A stretch of DNA of 11,525 bases, taken from positions 1 to 11,525 of the forward strand of contig JBGQHM010000213.1 in the NCBI GenBank assembly GCA_041497995.1, in the 5' to 3' direction. The stretch's first letter is position 1; each line of letters opens with the position of its first letter. The notes below the pieces were generated by a model, which was not told the origin of the DNA, did not search any database, and saw only the letters and a program-made list of their open reading frames with translations. This DNA comes from DATKMS01 sp041497995. Lineage in GTDB: Bacteria; Desulfobacterota; Binatia; HRBIN30. Made by a program: the position numbers and the translations under genes. Below, one piece after another: positions 1-7,436 of this stretch.

Positions 1-1266
1 GCTGCCGGGCGCGGCAGGGTTGCCCGCATCAATCGCCGGGCTGCCAGCGCTGAGCGCGTGGGTTGGCGTGAAGCCGCCGTTGTCGGCCAACACGCCCAGC
101 TTGGGATCGACGCCGGTGAGGTTGCCGGTGGTGTCGCCGGTAGTGACGCATCCGGCGGGGTTTTGAATTAGATTGTAGCCTTGCGAGACGAGTTGCGCCG
201 CGCAGTCCGCCGCAACCCCGCTACCAGCGTCATGGTTCCCGGCGATCACGGTATTTTGCACGGTGAGTATCCCCGAGACGCCCCCGCCAGAACCTGCATT
301 CGTCGCACCGGTATTGTTTGTGATCGTGACGTTGTTCAAGTGCGTGTGGGTCAAACCACCGTCGGCGATGCCGCCACCCGAGCTGCCACTGGTGTTGCTG
401 CTTATGGTCGAGTTGACCACCGTGAGCGTCGCGGCGAACTCGCCGCCGCCGTTCGCGATGCCGCCTCCTTCACCACCGTTGGCCGCGTTGCCGCTCACCG
501 TGCTGTTGGTGATGGTGACGACACCCTGGACGTTGCCGATCCCACCGCCATAGCCGCCAATGACGTTGTTGCTGATGGTGCTGTCGTTCACCGTCAGGAC
601 CGCCGGATAGTTGAGGATGCCGCCGCCCAGATCGTTGGAGGGCGAGACATTGTCCGACACCGCACTCCTGAGGAGCGTGAGGACGCCGGTATTGAAAATA
701 CCGCCACCCCCAGCAGCGCCAGCGCCGGGATCCAACGAGTTATTGCGCACGACGCTATCGGTCAGGGTTAGCGTCCCTTCATTCACCATGCCTCCGCCGT
801 GTGGATTCAGACCGAAGCTGCGGTCGCTGAGGCCATGTGCAATCGTTACGCCGCTGAGCTGCACCGTGGCGTCCGCGCTGATGAAGAAGACCCGATGCGC
901 CTGGTTGCCGTCGATGATGGTCGTGGCGGCGCCGGCGCCCTGCAGAGTCACGTTCTTGGCGACGCATAGCGGCACCTCGGAAGAAGTGAAAGAGGCGGGG
1001 TTGTCATGATGCTTGTAGGTGCAGGATGAGGACTTGCTCAGGACATACATTCCTGCGGGAACGTTGATCGTGTTGGTCTCAGACAGGGGCCGTTCATTGG
1101 CGGCAAGAATCGCCCCGCGCAAGCTGCAATCGTTCGGCGCAGCGTCGTCGCAGGTGATGAGCGCGGGGTCGTCGGCCGTCGTGTCGACGACGAACGTCCC
1201 GGCTTCGACGGAGCCGGGCAGCGCGAGGAGGAGAAGGATCAGCAGACGTGCAGGTGGCGGTGACAT
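1..1266 (-). CDS. Secreted beta-helix protein, CSLREA / choice-of-anchor Q type (3' end outside window)
   Basis: I translated this frame directly: it is open for 422 codons from an ATG at 1266 down to base 1 and continues past the left edge. Residues 1-22 form a signal peptide (hydrophobic LLILLLLALPG, likely cut after SVEA). Residues 26-60 contain 'NDCSLRGAILAAN', a close match to the CSLREA motif found near the N-terminus of extracellular parallel beta-helix proteins. Residues ~155-345 repeat a GGGI-x-N ... LT(V/L)xxSTISxN pattern with many Asn, Gly, Ser and Thr, as expected for right-handed beta-helix coils. Residues ~392-416 (LADNGGFTPTHAL, then SPAIDAGNP) resemble the 'choice-of-anchor Q' C-terminal region, so the missing part may be short. 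The start is fixed by a strong Shine-Dalgarno AGAGGAAAG 6 nt upstream. The likely role is a surface or secreted structural/adhesive protein; the ligand is unknown. It is third in a run of minus-strand exported-protein genes, 65 nt after its neighbour. Confidence 0.88.
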   Translation of the reverse strand, partial: MSPPPARLLILLLLALPGSVEAGTFVVDTTADDPALITCDDAAPNDCSLRGAILAANERPLSETNTINVPAGMYVLSKSSSCTYKHHDNPASFTSSEVPLCVAKNVTLQGAGAATTIIDGNQAHRVFFISADATVQLSGVTIAHGLSDRSFGLNPHGGGMVNEGTLTLTDSVVRNNSLDPGAGAAGGGGIFNTGVLTLLRSAVSDNVSPSNDLGGGILNYPAVLTVNDSTISNNVIGGYGGGIGNVQGVVTITNSTVSGNAANGGEGGGIANGGGEFAATLTVVNSTISSNTSGSSGGGIADGGLTHTHLNNVTITNNTGATNAGSGGGVSGILTVQNTVIAGNHDAGSGVAADCAAQLVSQGYNLIQNPAGCVTTGDTTGNLTGVDPKLGVLADNGGFTPTHALSAGSPAIDAGNPAAPGS

Positions 1267-1272
1267 GGGCGT

Positions 1273-1281
1273 CTTTCCTCT
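1273..1281 (-). promoter_or_regulatory. Ribosome binding site of the beta-helix gene
   Basis: The minus strand reads AGAGGAAAG here, leaving 6 nt to the ATG at 1266. It fixes the start of a gene that has no stop in the window and could otherwise be missed. Confidence 0.75.
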
Positions 1282-1331
1282 ACAGAGCGCTGGGAACATC
1301 ATGCAGCGCGGGACGCTGGGATTCAGGGGTA

Positions 1332-2009
1332 TCAGCCCTCGGCCGCGGTATCCGCGCAGCCGTTCAACGCGCGGTTCACTGCCGCGATCAGCTCGTTGAT
1401 AGTCACCGCACCGTCGCCGTTCGTGTCGAAGGACGAGCAGGCGTCGACCGACGAGGTGCCGAGCGCGATGGTGACGCCCTTGATCAGCTCGTCCACCGTC
1501 ACGCTGCCGTCCTGATTGCAGTCACCCGCGCAAGCTGGAGGCGTCGGGGTTGGCGATGGGGTTACTGTGGCCGACCGACTCCCTGTTGCGGTGGGGCTGC
1601 CGCTCGGTGTGCGCGTGGCGGTGATCGCCGTGAGGCTCGGCGTTGGCGTCGCGCCGGGCACGGTCGGTACTGTCGTCGCGGTCTGAGTGGGCGACGGCGA
1701 CGCGGTTGCGGTCGGTGTCGATGGCACCGTGCCGGTGACCGTTGCCGTGGGCGTGGACGCGGCCGCCGCGCCGACGCCGCCCCAGAAACCACCGGCGACG
1801 ACAGCGTTGCCGCCGCTGGTGAGGCCGGCGGCAGGCTGACCGATGGTCGCATCGACCCGGTAACCGCCCGACGCTGAGATCCCGCCGCCGCCGGCAAGCG
1901 TGCTGCGAAGCACATACGGACCGCCGGTCTGTGCGATCGCAGCTGGTGTGTACACGGCCGCGATCGAGAGCGCCGCGACGAGGCGAACGGTGAGTCCGGG
2001 TGGCAGCAT
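1332..2009 (-). CDS. Secreted Thr/Pro-linker protein with C-terminal EF-hand (dockerin-like) pair
   Basis: A 225-aa exported protein in three parts. Residues 1-26 are a signal peptide ending AIA-QT. Residues ~29-80 form a small module ('YVLRSTLAGGGG...SGGYRVDATIGQP...GGFWGG') of a type found in many bacterial secreted proteins, with no enzyme function known to me. Residues ~84-158 are a Thr/Pro/Ser/Ala linker. Residues 160-218 hold two calcium-loop motifs: D163-x-N165-x-D167-G-S169-V-x-x-x-E174 and D195-x-N197-x-D199-G-A201-V-x-x-x-E206, each followed by a short helix (ELIKGVTIAL, ELIAAVNRAL). That is the dockerin/EF-hand layout, and three cysteines (C160, C164, C191) plus C218 may form disulfides. 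No cellulosome context is visible, so a calcium-stabilised terminal module is likelier than cohesin docking. An AGGGAG ribosome binding site lies 5 nt before the ATG. It sits 42 nt downstream of the fibre-like gene, probably co-transcribed with it. Function unknown. Confidence 0.85.
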   Translation of the reverse strand: MLPPGLTVRLVAALSIAAVYTPAAIAQTGGPYVLRSTLAGGGGISASGGYRVDATIGQPAAGLTSGGNAVVAGGFWGGVGAAAASTPTATVTGTVPSTPTATASPSPTQTATTVPTVPGATPTPSLTAITATRTPSGSPTATGSRSATVTPSPTPTPPACAGDCNQDGSVTVDELIKGVTIALGTSSVDACSSFDTNGDGAVTINELIAAVNRALNGCADTAAEG

Positions 2010-2051
2010 GACTGCTCCCTGAGGGTGGGCTGCGAATGCTCGCCTAACGGG

Positions 2052-3866
2052 TCAATACACGATGAGCATGAAGGGATTGTCCGCGCGTGAGTCAAGGTAA
2101 TCCACATCAGTTATGTGCGTTGCGACGTTAATTGCATTCAGACCGATGAAATCGAAGCTCGAAACTATGTTTACATCACCCGCAGCGTGCGGCGTAATAG
2201 AGCAGAAGCGGTCACTCACCTGGTCGTTGAAATTAACTATATAGGATCCGCTGTCTGTAGTATGTAGTACACTAAACCCGCATCCAGTCGCTCCCGACGG
2301 GGGCAACGAAGCCCCGCCGTCTTGCATTCGCGAGTTGAAGCACCGCTCCACTGTCCCGCCCGCGTCGACATAAATCATCGCTTTGACCAGGCCGCCTTTA
2401 TCTCGATTCTGAGAGGCATTCCCCTCGACCCCCAGCGCCATCCCCGACAGGTTCTTGGCATAGACGCCGTACCCCGTTGCGGACGTGCTCTCGCCGTGCA
2501 CGCCCTGCCCTGACGCGCTCGCGCTCGTCCCAAAGACACCCAGCGCATTGCTCCCGTTGTTCGACTCGCCGGTCACGCCGACGCCGCCGTTGCTGGTCGA
2601 TCTGCCATACACCCCCGTAGTCCCGTCGCCGCGCACCCCGACGCCACCGTTGCCCGTCGACGCCCCACCCACGCCGGGGCTCGCGATGTTTGCCGACGCC
2701 GTCAGGCCCGCGACGCCCGTACCGCTGGTGCTCTCACCGTGCACGCCCTCGCCGCTGACGCTGTCGCCGTAGACGCCACGGCTCGCTCCCGTGCAATGGC
2801 CCCACACGCCGCGGTTCGGGCTCTCGCCGTAGATGGCGGGAATGTCCGCCGCGCCCACGACGTGCAGCCTGCCAGTTGTCGGGGCCGTAGTCCCGATGCC
2901 TACACGGGAGTTGGCACCGTCGGCAACGAACGTGGCGACGTTCTCTCCTCCCACGGCCGTGATCTCGAACGGCTTTTGTCCCGCTGTGGAAAGGAGTTGG
3001 AGACCGGTCGAGGGACCGCTGAGGATTTGGCGAAACACCCAGGGGCGTTCGGTACTAAATCGAAGCAGTTCAGCTCCATCTCCGGTCGCGGCAATGTCCA
3101 ACTTCGAGGCAGGCGCTGTCGTGCCGACGCCGACGTTGCCCGCCGACAGCACGCCCCCCACGGTGCCATTGCCGCCGACGTTGAAGTTCGCCCCGGCCTG
3201 CGGGTTGGTTCTGTTTTGAATGAAATTACCGCTGACGTTGGCGTTGAGCGTCCCCGCGACCGTCAGATTCCCACCGACGACGCCGTTGCCTGAAACGTTG
3301 AAGTTCGAACTCGCCTGTTGCGCTGTCGTGTTTTGAATGTAGTTGCCGCTCCCGGTGGGCAGGCTCGCGGCAGGGACGGGGCCGCTCACTTTACTCCCGG
3401 CAACCGCCTGGATCTGGGTATCCTTGACGCAACCCACACAGGCGTTCGACAGCGCATCGGCGGTCGCGGCGCTGAGCGTACGAATCGCGTAGGGCGAGGA
3501 ACTGATCTGCTGGCGCGGCACCAGCGTCGTGTAGCTGCCGACGCCGGCTGGGCGGACACCGATCTCCACGAACCGGTTGGCGCCCGGAAAGGCGTCGACA
3601 CCGAAGTCGAGCTGCACGGTGAAGACGCCGGCGCTGACCGGTACCGCGGGCACGTCTTGGTTGGCGCCGATCTTCGCCCCGCCCATGGCGGTGTCGAAGA
3701 GGGTGAAGCGCAGGTCGTAGCTGGCGTTCGCCAACGCACCGGCATCGCTCAATTGCCCTTGGTACGTGAAGGCGGTGGTTTGGCCGTGCGCCGTGCCGGC
3801 GCTCATCACGACCAGGATGAGTAGGAAGACGCGACGCTCCCGTAACGCGCGAATCGCTCTGAGCAT
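2052..3866 (-). CDS. Secreted fibre-like protein with FTYQGQL N-terminal domain and GVYGxS repeats
   Basis: A 604-aa predicted exported protein. Residues 1-28 are a signal peptide (RERRVFLLILVVMSAGTAHG). Residues ~32-130 start with FTYQGQL and end with SSSPYAIRTLSAATADAL, a domain at the start of many large surface proteins in environmental bacteria. Residues 173-199 and 213-239 are a tandem duplication (GN-Y/F-IQN ... NFNV-x-GNG-x-VGG). Two 'VG(V/I)GTTAP...LxV/I' motifs (245-257, 322-336) recall tail-fibre-like and S74-endosialidase-chaperone proteins, but no S74 domain follows. Residues ~345-483 contain about a dozen 8-14-residue G-V-x-G-E-S-type repeats. Residues ~490-604 are a distinct C-terminal module with C509, C529 and C555, encoded in AT-richer DNA. 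The open frame extends upstream to 4169, but the start at 3866 has a signal peptide and a GGAGGGGGG ribosome binding site, while the longer form would overlap the divergent amidohydrolase gene. First gene of the leftward cluster. Likely extracellular structure or adhesion; specific role unknown. Confidence 0.85.
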   Translation of the reverse strand: MLRAIRALRERRVFLLILVVMSAGTAHGQTTAFTYQGQLSDAGALANASYDLRFTLFDTAMGGAKIGANQDVPAVPVSAGVFTVQLDFGVDAFPGANRFVEIGVRPAGVGSYTTLVPRQQISSSPYAIRTLSAATADALSNACVGCVKDTQIQAVAGSKVSGPVPAASLPTGSGNYIQNTTAQQASSNFNVSGNGVVGGNLTVAGTLNANVSGNFIQNRTNPQAGANFNVGGNGTVGGVLSAGNVGVGTTAPASKLDIAATGDGAELLRFSTERPWVFRQILSGPSTGLQLLSTAGQKPFEITAVGGENVATFVADGANSRVGIGTTAPTTGRLHVVGAADIPAIYGESPNRGVWGHCTGASRGVYGDSVSGEGVHGESTSGTGVAGLTASANIASPGVGGASTGNGGVGVRGDGTTGVYGRSTSNGGVGVTGESNNGSNALGVFGTSASASGQGVHGESTSATGYGVYAKNLSGMALGVEGNASQNRDKGGLVKAMIYVDAGGTVERCFNSRMQDGGASLPPSGATGCGFSVLHTTDSGSYIVNFNDQVSDRFCSITPHAAGDVNIVSSFDFIGLNAINVATHITDVDYLDSRADNPFMLIVY

Positions 3867-4062
3867 GGTTCCCCCCTCCATTGCTTCGAGATGGAGCTGC
3901 GATCTCGGCAGCGCGTGCCAACTACCATCGTTCGTTGCGAGAACACAAGGCGGCGGACGAGTCACTGAACTGCGTGCGCATGCACAGCACACGTCCCGCC
4001 TTGCATCACCGGCGGCTGGCGGGGCATGGTGAGGGCACTCTTCGACACAAGCGAGGGCACCG
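3867..4062. other. Divergent intergenic region between the fibre-like and amidohydrolase genes
   Basis: This 196-nt spacer must hold promoters for both the leftward secreted-protein cluster and the rightward amidohydrolase. A short inverted repeat CGAGAT/ATCTCG (3887-3892 and 3902-3907) lies in the leader of the leftward gene. I see no convincing -35/-10 pair on either strand. Confidence 0.4.
3870..3879 (-). promoter_or_regulatory. Ribosome binding site of the fibre-like protein gene
   Basis: The minus strand has GGAGGGGGG just 4 nt or so before the ATG at 3866. It supports this start over the in-frame upstream ATG at 3881 and the far one at 4169. Confidence 0.7.
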
Positions 4063-5778
4063 ATGCACGACCTGGTGATTCGGAACGGGACGGTGGTGGA
4101 CGGGACGGGACGGCCACGTTTCATGGGTGACGTCGCCATCGACGGCGGCGTCGTTGCGGCCGTGGGCAAAGTGCCCCAACGCGGGCGGCGCGAGATCGAT
4201 GCGAAGGATCTCCTGGTGACGCCCGGCTGGGTCGACGTGCATACGCACTACGACGGGCAAGTCACCTGGGACCCGATCCTGGCACCGTCGAGCTGGCACG
4301 GTGTGACAACGCTGGTGATGGGGAACTGCGGCGTCGGCTTCGCGCCGGTGCGCCGCGGGCAGGAGGACTTTCTCATCGAGCTGATGGAAGGCGTCGAGGA
4401 CATTCCCGGAACGGCGCTGCACGAGGGAATCGACTGGCGCTGGGAGTCGTTCGCCGAGTACATGGACGCGTTGGCGCAGATGCCGCGCGTGCTCGACGTC
4501 GCCGCGCAAGTCCCGCATTGCGCCATACGCGCCTACGTCCTCGGCGAGCGGGCGCACGACCTCGATGTCACGGACGACGAGATCACCGAGATGGCGCGCC
4601 TGACGACCGAGGCGATGCGCGCCGGCGCCGTCGGGTTTTCCACCTCGCGTACTATCCTGCATCGGTCGCGTCACGGACTCGTGCCGGGTACGCATTCGAA
4701 ACCGGAAGAGCTGTTGGCGATCGGCAACGCACTCGGTACGGCGGGCCACGGCGTCTTCGAGATGGTGTCGGACCTGCAAGGCCAGGAACCGGACCTTTCG
4801 TGGATGGTCGACTTCTGTCGCCAGACGGGTCGGGTGATCACCTTCGCGCTGGCGCAGTCGCCGATTCAACCGCACGCGTGGCGCGAGACATTGGCGCGCA
4901 TCGACGAGCTGGCCGCAACCGGCTTGCGTATCGTGCCGCAGGTGCCGTGCCGGCCGACGGGGATGCTGTACGGCTTGCAGAGCTCGCTGCATCCATTCAT
5001 CACCCATCCGACGTATCGCCGCGACTTGGCTGATCTGCCACTGCCGCAGCGCGTCGCGCGGCTGCGCGATCCCGCGGTGCGGGCGCGGCTGCTGGCCGAG
5101 GAGCCGGGCACCGACAACGCGATCGCCCGCGTCCTGATGAGCAACTGGCTGTTCATCTTCCCGCTCGGCGACCCACCCGATTACGAGCCTGCACCGGAGA
5201 CCAGCGTCGCCGCCGTTGCGGCGCGTGAAGGGCGGCGGCCCGAGGAGGTCGTCTACGACTGGATGCTGGAACGCGAGGGGCGACAGCTGCTCTTCGCTCC
5301 GCTGGCGAATTACGTCGACAGCAACTTCGATGCGTTGCGCGAGATGATGCTGCACCCGCGCACGGTGCTCGGCCTGTCCGACGGCGGCGCGCACTGCGGC
5401 CTGATCTGTGACGCCAGCATGCCCACGTATCTGCTCACCCACTGGGCACGCGACCGCAAACGTGGCGAGCGCATCCCATTGGAACAGGCGGTGCGCTTGC
5501 AGACCGGCAACACCGCCGCGGTCTATGGTCTCACGGACCGCGGCACGCTCGAACCCGGCAAGAAAGCCGATGTCAACGTGATCGATCTCGATGCGCTGCG
5601 CTTGCATGCGCCGGAGATGGTCTTCGACCTCCCGGCCGGCGGCCGCCGCCTCATCCAACGCGTCGATGGCTACCGCGCGACGGTTGTTGGCGGCGAGGTG
5701 ACTTTCGAGAATGGCGAGGCGACCGGTGCGCGCCCAGGAGGTCTCGTCCGAGGAAGGCCACAGGCCGCGGCCTCCTAG
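4063..5778 (+). CDS. N-acyl-D-amino-acid deacylase family amidohydrolase (amidohydrolase 3 type)
   Basis: A 571-aa cytoplasmic metal-dependent hydrolase. Proteins of this family deacylate N-acyl-D-amino acids or related cyclic or linear amides; the exact substrate cannot be read from sequence. The N-terminal strand 'MHDLVIRNGTVVDGTG' and C-terminal 'GTLEPGKKADVNVIDLDALR' are the two halves of the composite beta-sandwich typical of the superfamily. The metal-binding H60-T-H62 lies in GWVDVHTHYDGQ. The family's Cys follows in GNC89GVGFAP, then a 'SRTILHRSRHG..PGT' segment (195-210) typical of D-aminoacylases. The predicted catalytic Asp is D440 in LSDGGAH. It is longer than classical D-aminoacylases (about 480 aa) but fits the longer ~570-aa subgroup. 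ATG 4063 has GAGGG 5 nt upstream. There are no partner genes nearby; the next plus-strand gene (P450) starts 312 nt later with its own promoter-like sequence. A 550-aa antisense frame over it is a GC-bias artefact. Confidence 0.88.
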   Translation: MHDLVIRNGTVVDGTGRPRFMGDVAIDGGVVAAVGKVPQRGRREIDAKDLLVTPGWVDVHTHYDGQVTWDPILAPSSWHGVTTLVMGNCGVGFAPVRRGQEDFLIELMEGVEDIPGTALHEGIDWRWESFAEYMDALAQMPRVLDVAAQVPHCAIRAYVLGERAHDLDVTDDEITEMARLTTEAMRAGAVGFSTSRTILHRSRHGLVPGTHSKPEELLAIGNALGTAGHGVFEMVSDLQGQEPDLSWMVDFCRQTGRVITFALAQSPIQPHAWRETLARIDELAATGLRIVPQVPCRPTGMLYGLQSSLHPFITHPTYRRDLADLPLPQRVARLRDPAVRARLLAEEPGTDNAIARVLMSNWLFIFPLGDPPDYEPAPETSVAAVAAREGRRPEEVVYDWMLEREGRQLLFAPLANYVDSNFDALREMMLHPRTVLGLSDGGAHCGLICDASMPTYLLTHWARDRKRGERIPLEQAVRLQTGNTAAVYGLTDRGTLEPGKKADVNVIDLDALRLHAPEMVFDLPAGGRRLIQRVDGYRATVVGGEVTFENGEATGARPGGLVRGRPQAAAS

Positions 5779-5839
5779 GCCCTTTCAAGGAATCAAAGAC
5801 GGGCCCGGTCATCAGCGCCGAGGCGTCGCGCTCCACACG

Positions 5840-5991
5840 TCAGCCGGAGGCGACAGCGTCCAGTGCCTCCACCGCTCGCGTGATCGGTGGCTGCGAATCG
5901 TGCCCGATCCGCTCCTCCATGAAGTACTGGGCACGAGCACGATCAGAGCGTAAGTGCCAGCGATGACGTAGACACGTTTTGCAAACGTCAT
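5840..5991 (-). pseudogene. Frameshifted, truncated remnant of a small membrane protein gene
   Basis: From an ATG at 5991 the minus strand reads MTFAKRVYVIAGTYALIVLVP, a short basic start plus one hydrophobic segment. The same frame then turns into a low-quality Arg/Ser/Trp-rich tail and stops at 5812. A one-base shift near 5929-5931 instead gives QYFMEERIGHDSQPPIT and then a stop at 5840. Joined across the shift, '...LIVLVP-QYFMEERIG...PPIT' matches my recollection of a family of small (~130-aa) uncharacterised bacterial membrane proteins that go on to 'HPEYFYGF' and further membrane helices. Here that continuation is missing, so the gene appears both frameshifted and truncated. The ribosome binding site is perfect, suggesting recent decay. 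The alternative is a genuine 59-aa protein from the unshifted frame, which its tail composition makes less likely. A sequencing error could explain the shift but not the lost 3' part. Confidence 0.6.
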
Positions 5992-5997
5992 CCGTAG

Positions 5998-6003
5998 CCT
6001 CCT
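5998..6003 (-). promoter_or_regulatory. Ribosome binding site of the membrane-protein remnant
   Basis: The minus strand reads AGGAGG 6 nt before the ATG at 5991. This is an ideal Shine-Dalgarno preserved in front of a damaged reading frame, and it argues that this really was a gene start. Confidence 0.6.
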
Positions 6004-6053
6004 GACTGTTGCGCGGTGTATCGCATTGGCTCGTCAGTCCCAAGTGCGCTCGC

Positions 6054-6084
6054 TTGCAGACCGGCCACTGTCGTGCGCTATAAG
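6054..6084 (+). promoter_or_regulatory. Candidate leaderless promoter of the P450 gene
   Basis: TTGCAG at 6054-6059 and TATAAG at 6079-6084 are separated by 19 nt, longer than ideal. The -10-like box matches TATAAT at 5 of 6 positions and ends only 6 nt before the ATG at 6091. Transcription would therefore start at or next to the start codon. No proper Shine-Dalgarno is present there (only AAGAGAA overlapping the box), which fits a leaderless mRNA. Confidence 0.5.
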
Positions 6085-6090
6085 AGAACG

Positions 6091-7344
6091 ATGACCACAC
6101 CACAGACGACGCTCTCCGTTGACGAGATCAAACTGTCGGACCCCGCCTTCTGGCTGCGCGATGATCGCGACGGCTGCTTTGCCAAGCTGCGCGCCGAGCG
6201 CCCGGTATCGTGGCACGAGGAGCTGGAGTACCCGGGTATGCCGAAGGGCCCGGGCTTCTGGGCCGCGACCCGGTACGCGGACGTGTGGACCGTGAGCCGC
6301 AGTCCGCAACTGTTCATCTCTGGCCAAGGCTCCAACATCGGTGACTTGCCGATCGAGCTGGCGGAGTTCTTCGGCTCGATGATCAACATGGACGCCCCGC
6401 GACACACCAAGCTGCGCCTCATCGTCAACCGCGGCTTCACGCCGCGCATGGTTGCGGGCGTCGAGGGAACAGTGCGCGAGAAGGCGCGCAAGATCGTCAA
6501 CGCCGTCGCCGAGAAGGGCGAGTGCGATTTCGTCGCCGAGATTGCCGCGGCGCTGCCGCTGGAAATCATCTGCGACATGATGGGTATCCCGTCCTCCGAC
6601 TATCGGCGCATCCTGGAGCTCACCAACCTCATCCTCGGCGTCGGTGATCCCGAGTATGCGATGACGATTGAAGAGCTGATGGCGGCGGGTATGGAGTTGT
6701 CGCAGTACGCGCAAGAGCTGGGGCGGCAGCGCGTCGACAAGCCGACCGACGACATCACGTCCGCTCTGGTGAACGCCGCGGTCGATGGCGAGCGCCTGAC
6801 GATGCAGGAGTTCGGGTCGTTCTTCATCCTGTTGGTTGTGGCCGGGAACGAAACGACGCGCAATGCGATCAGTCACGCCATGAAGGCCCTTACCGACTTT
6901 CCCGACGAGCGCGCCAAGTGGAGGGCCGACTTCGCGCGCGTCACGCCCACCGCCGTCGAAGAGATCGTGCGGTGGGCGACGCCGGTCATCCACTTCCGCC
7001 GCACCGCTGCCGCCGATACGATGCTCAGCGGCCAGGAGATCAAGGCCGGGGAGAAGGTGGTCATCTGGTACAACGCGGCGAACCGCGATGCGGCGGTGTT
7101 TCCCGACCCCTATCGCTTCGACGTCACCCGCGAGCCCAACGAGCACGTCGGCTTCGGCGGCGGCGGGCCGCACTTCTGCCTCGGCGCCAACCTCGCGCGC
7201 CGCGAGATCGCCGTGATGTTCGACGAGCTGTTCCGGCGGCTACCGGACATTGAAGTCAGCGGACCTCCGGCGATGCTGCACTCGGCGTTTATTCACGGCA
7301 TCAAGCGCATGCCCTGCCGCTTCACGCCGGCGCGCCCCTTGTAA
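6091..7344 (+). CDS. Cytochrome P450 (bacterial soluble type, CYP125/CYP142-like)
   Basis: A 417-aa soluble haem monooxygenase with no membrane anchor, expected to take electrons from separate ferredoxin/reductase proteins, none of which lie in this window. Landmarks in order: M100-DAPRHTKLR in the C-helix region; the I-helix oxygen-activation motif A251-GNETT-256; the K-helix E291-I-V-R294; 'NRDAAVFPDPYRFDVTR' before the haem loop; and the haem-binding loop F355-GGGGPHFCLG with ligand C363, followed by ANLARREI. The length and the GFGGGGPHFCLGANLAR loop resemble actinobacterial and proteobacterial sterol/lipid-type P450s such as CYP125 and CYP142, but the substrate is unproven. The ATG at 6091 is preferred over the in-frame ATG at 6016: the upstream 25 codons look random, contain the promoter-like sequence, and would overlap it. 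It stands alone, 92 nt before the Cys-rich gene, with the P450-proximal upstream neighbour decayed. Confidence 0.93.
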   Translation: MTTPQTTLSVDEIKLSDPAFWLRDDRDGCFAKLRAERPVSWHEELEYPGMPKGPGFWAATRYADVWTVSRSPQLFISGQGSNIGDLPIELAEFFGSMINMDAPRHTKLRLIVNRGFTPRMVAGVEGTVREKARKIVNAVAEKGECDFVAEIAAALPLEIICDMMGIPSSDYRRILELTNLILGVGDPEYAMTIEELMAAGMELSQYAQELGRQRVDKPTDDITSALVNAAVDGERLTMQEFGSFFILLVVAGNETTRNAISHAMKALTDFPDERAKWRADFARVTPTAVEEIVRWATPVIHFRRTAAADTMLSGQEIKAGEKVVIWYNAANRDAAVFPDPYRFDVTREPNEHVGFGGGGPHFCLGANLARREIAVMFDELFRRLPDIEVSGPPAMLHSAFIHGIKRMPCRFTPARPL

Positions 7345-7422
7345 GCTCTCGCGTCTCCACAGTGCCAAACAAAACTTGTTGCGTCCCGCGCCTGAGTCGT
7401 AGTAAGAAATGGCAACACTCAG

Positions 7423-7429
7423 CGGAGGG
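7423..7429 (+). promoter_or_regulatory. Ribosome binding site selecting the GTG start of the Cys-rich protein
   Basis: GGAGGGA lies 7 nt before the GTG at 7437. The only in-frame ATG upstream (7362) has no such site, and starting there would place 25 polar residues before the signal peptide. Confidence 0.7.
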
Positions 7430-7436
7430 AAGCAGC

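Larger units (their letters stand above)
5779..6090. other. Intergenic region between amidohydrolase and P450, with pseudogene and P450 promoter
   Basis: This 312-nt stretch holds no intact recognisable gene. It contains the minus-strand remnant of a small membrane-protein gene (5840-5991), its ribosome binding site (5998-6003) and the P450 promoter-like sequence ending at 6084. No clear terminator is visible after the amidohydrolase; only a 12-bp GC palindrome (AGGCCGCGGCCT, 5762-5773) overlaps the end of that gene. Confidence 0.5.

Noticed and set aside
181..1009. Plus-strand open frames (196, 96 and 132 aa) at the left end
   Set aside because: They are Pro- or Arg-rich mirrors of the Gly/Asn-rich beta-helix gene on the minus strand, which is open over the whole interval.
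3867..4169. N-terminal extension of the fibre-like protein by 101 residues
   Set aside because: It would overlap the divergent amidohydrolase start, bury the signal peptide internally, and ignore the GGAGGGGGG site before ATG 3866.
4006..5658. 550-aa open frame on the minus strand opposite the amidohydrolase
   Set aside because: Its translation is Arg/His/Ala-rich without family motifs, while the plus strand has all amidohydrolase landmarks. It is a GC-codon-bias shadow.
6034..7173. 379-aa minus-strand open frame opposite the P450
   Set aside because: The opposite strand has complete P450 motifs; this frame shows no domain and low-complexity composition.
4063..7344. Amidohydrolase plus P450 as a single catabolic operon
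   Set aside because: A 312-nt gap with an opposite-strand gene remnant and a separate promoter-like sequence for the P450 argue against co-transcription.
7376..7405. TTGTTG ... TAGTAA as a promoter for the Cys-rich gene
   Set aside because: The -10 matches consensus at only 3 of 6 positions; not distinguishable from chance.
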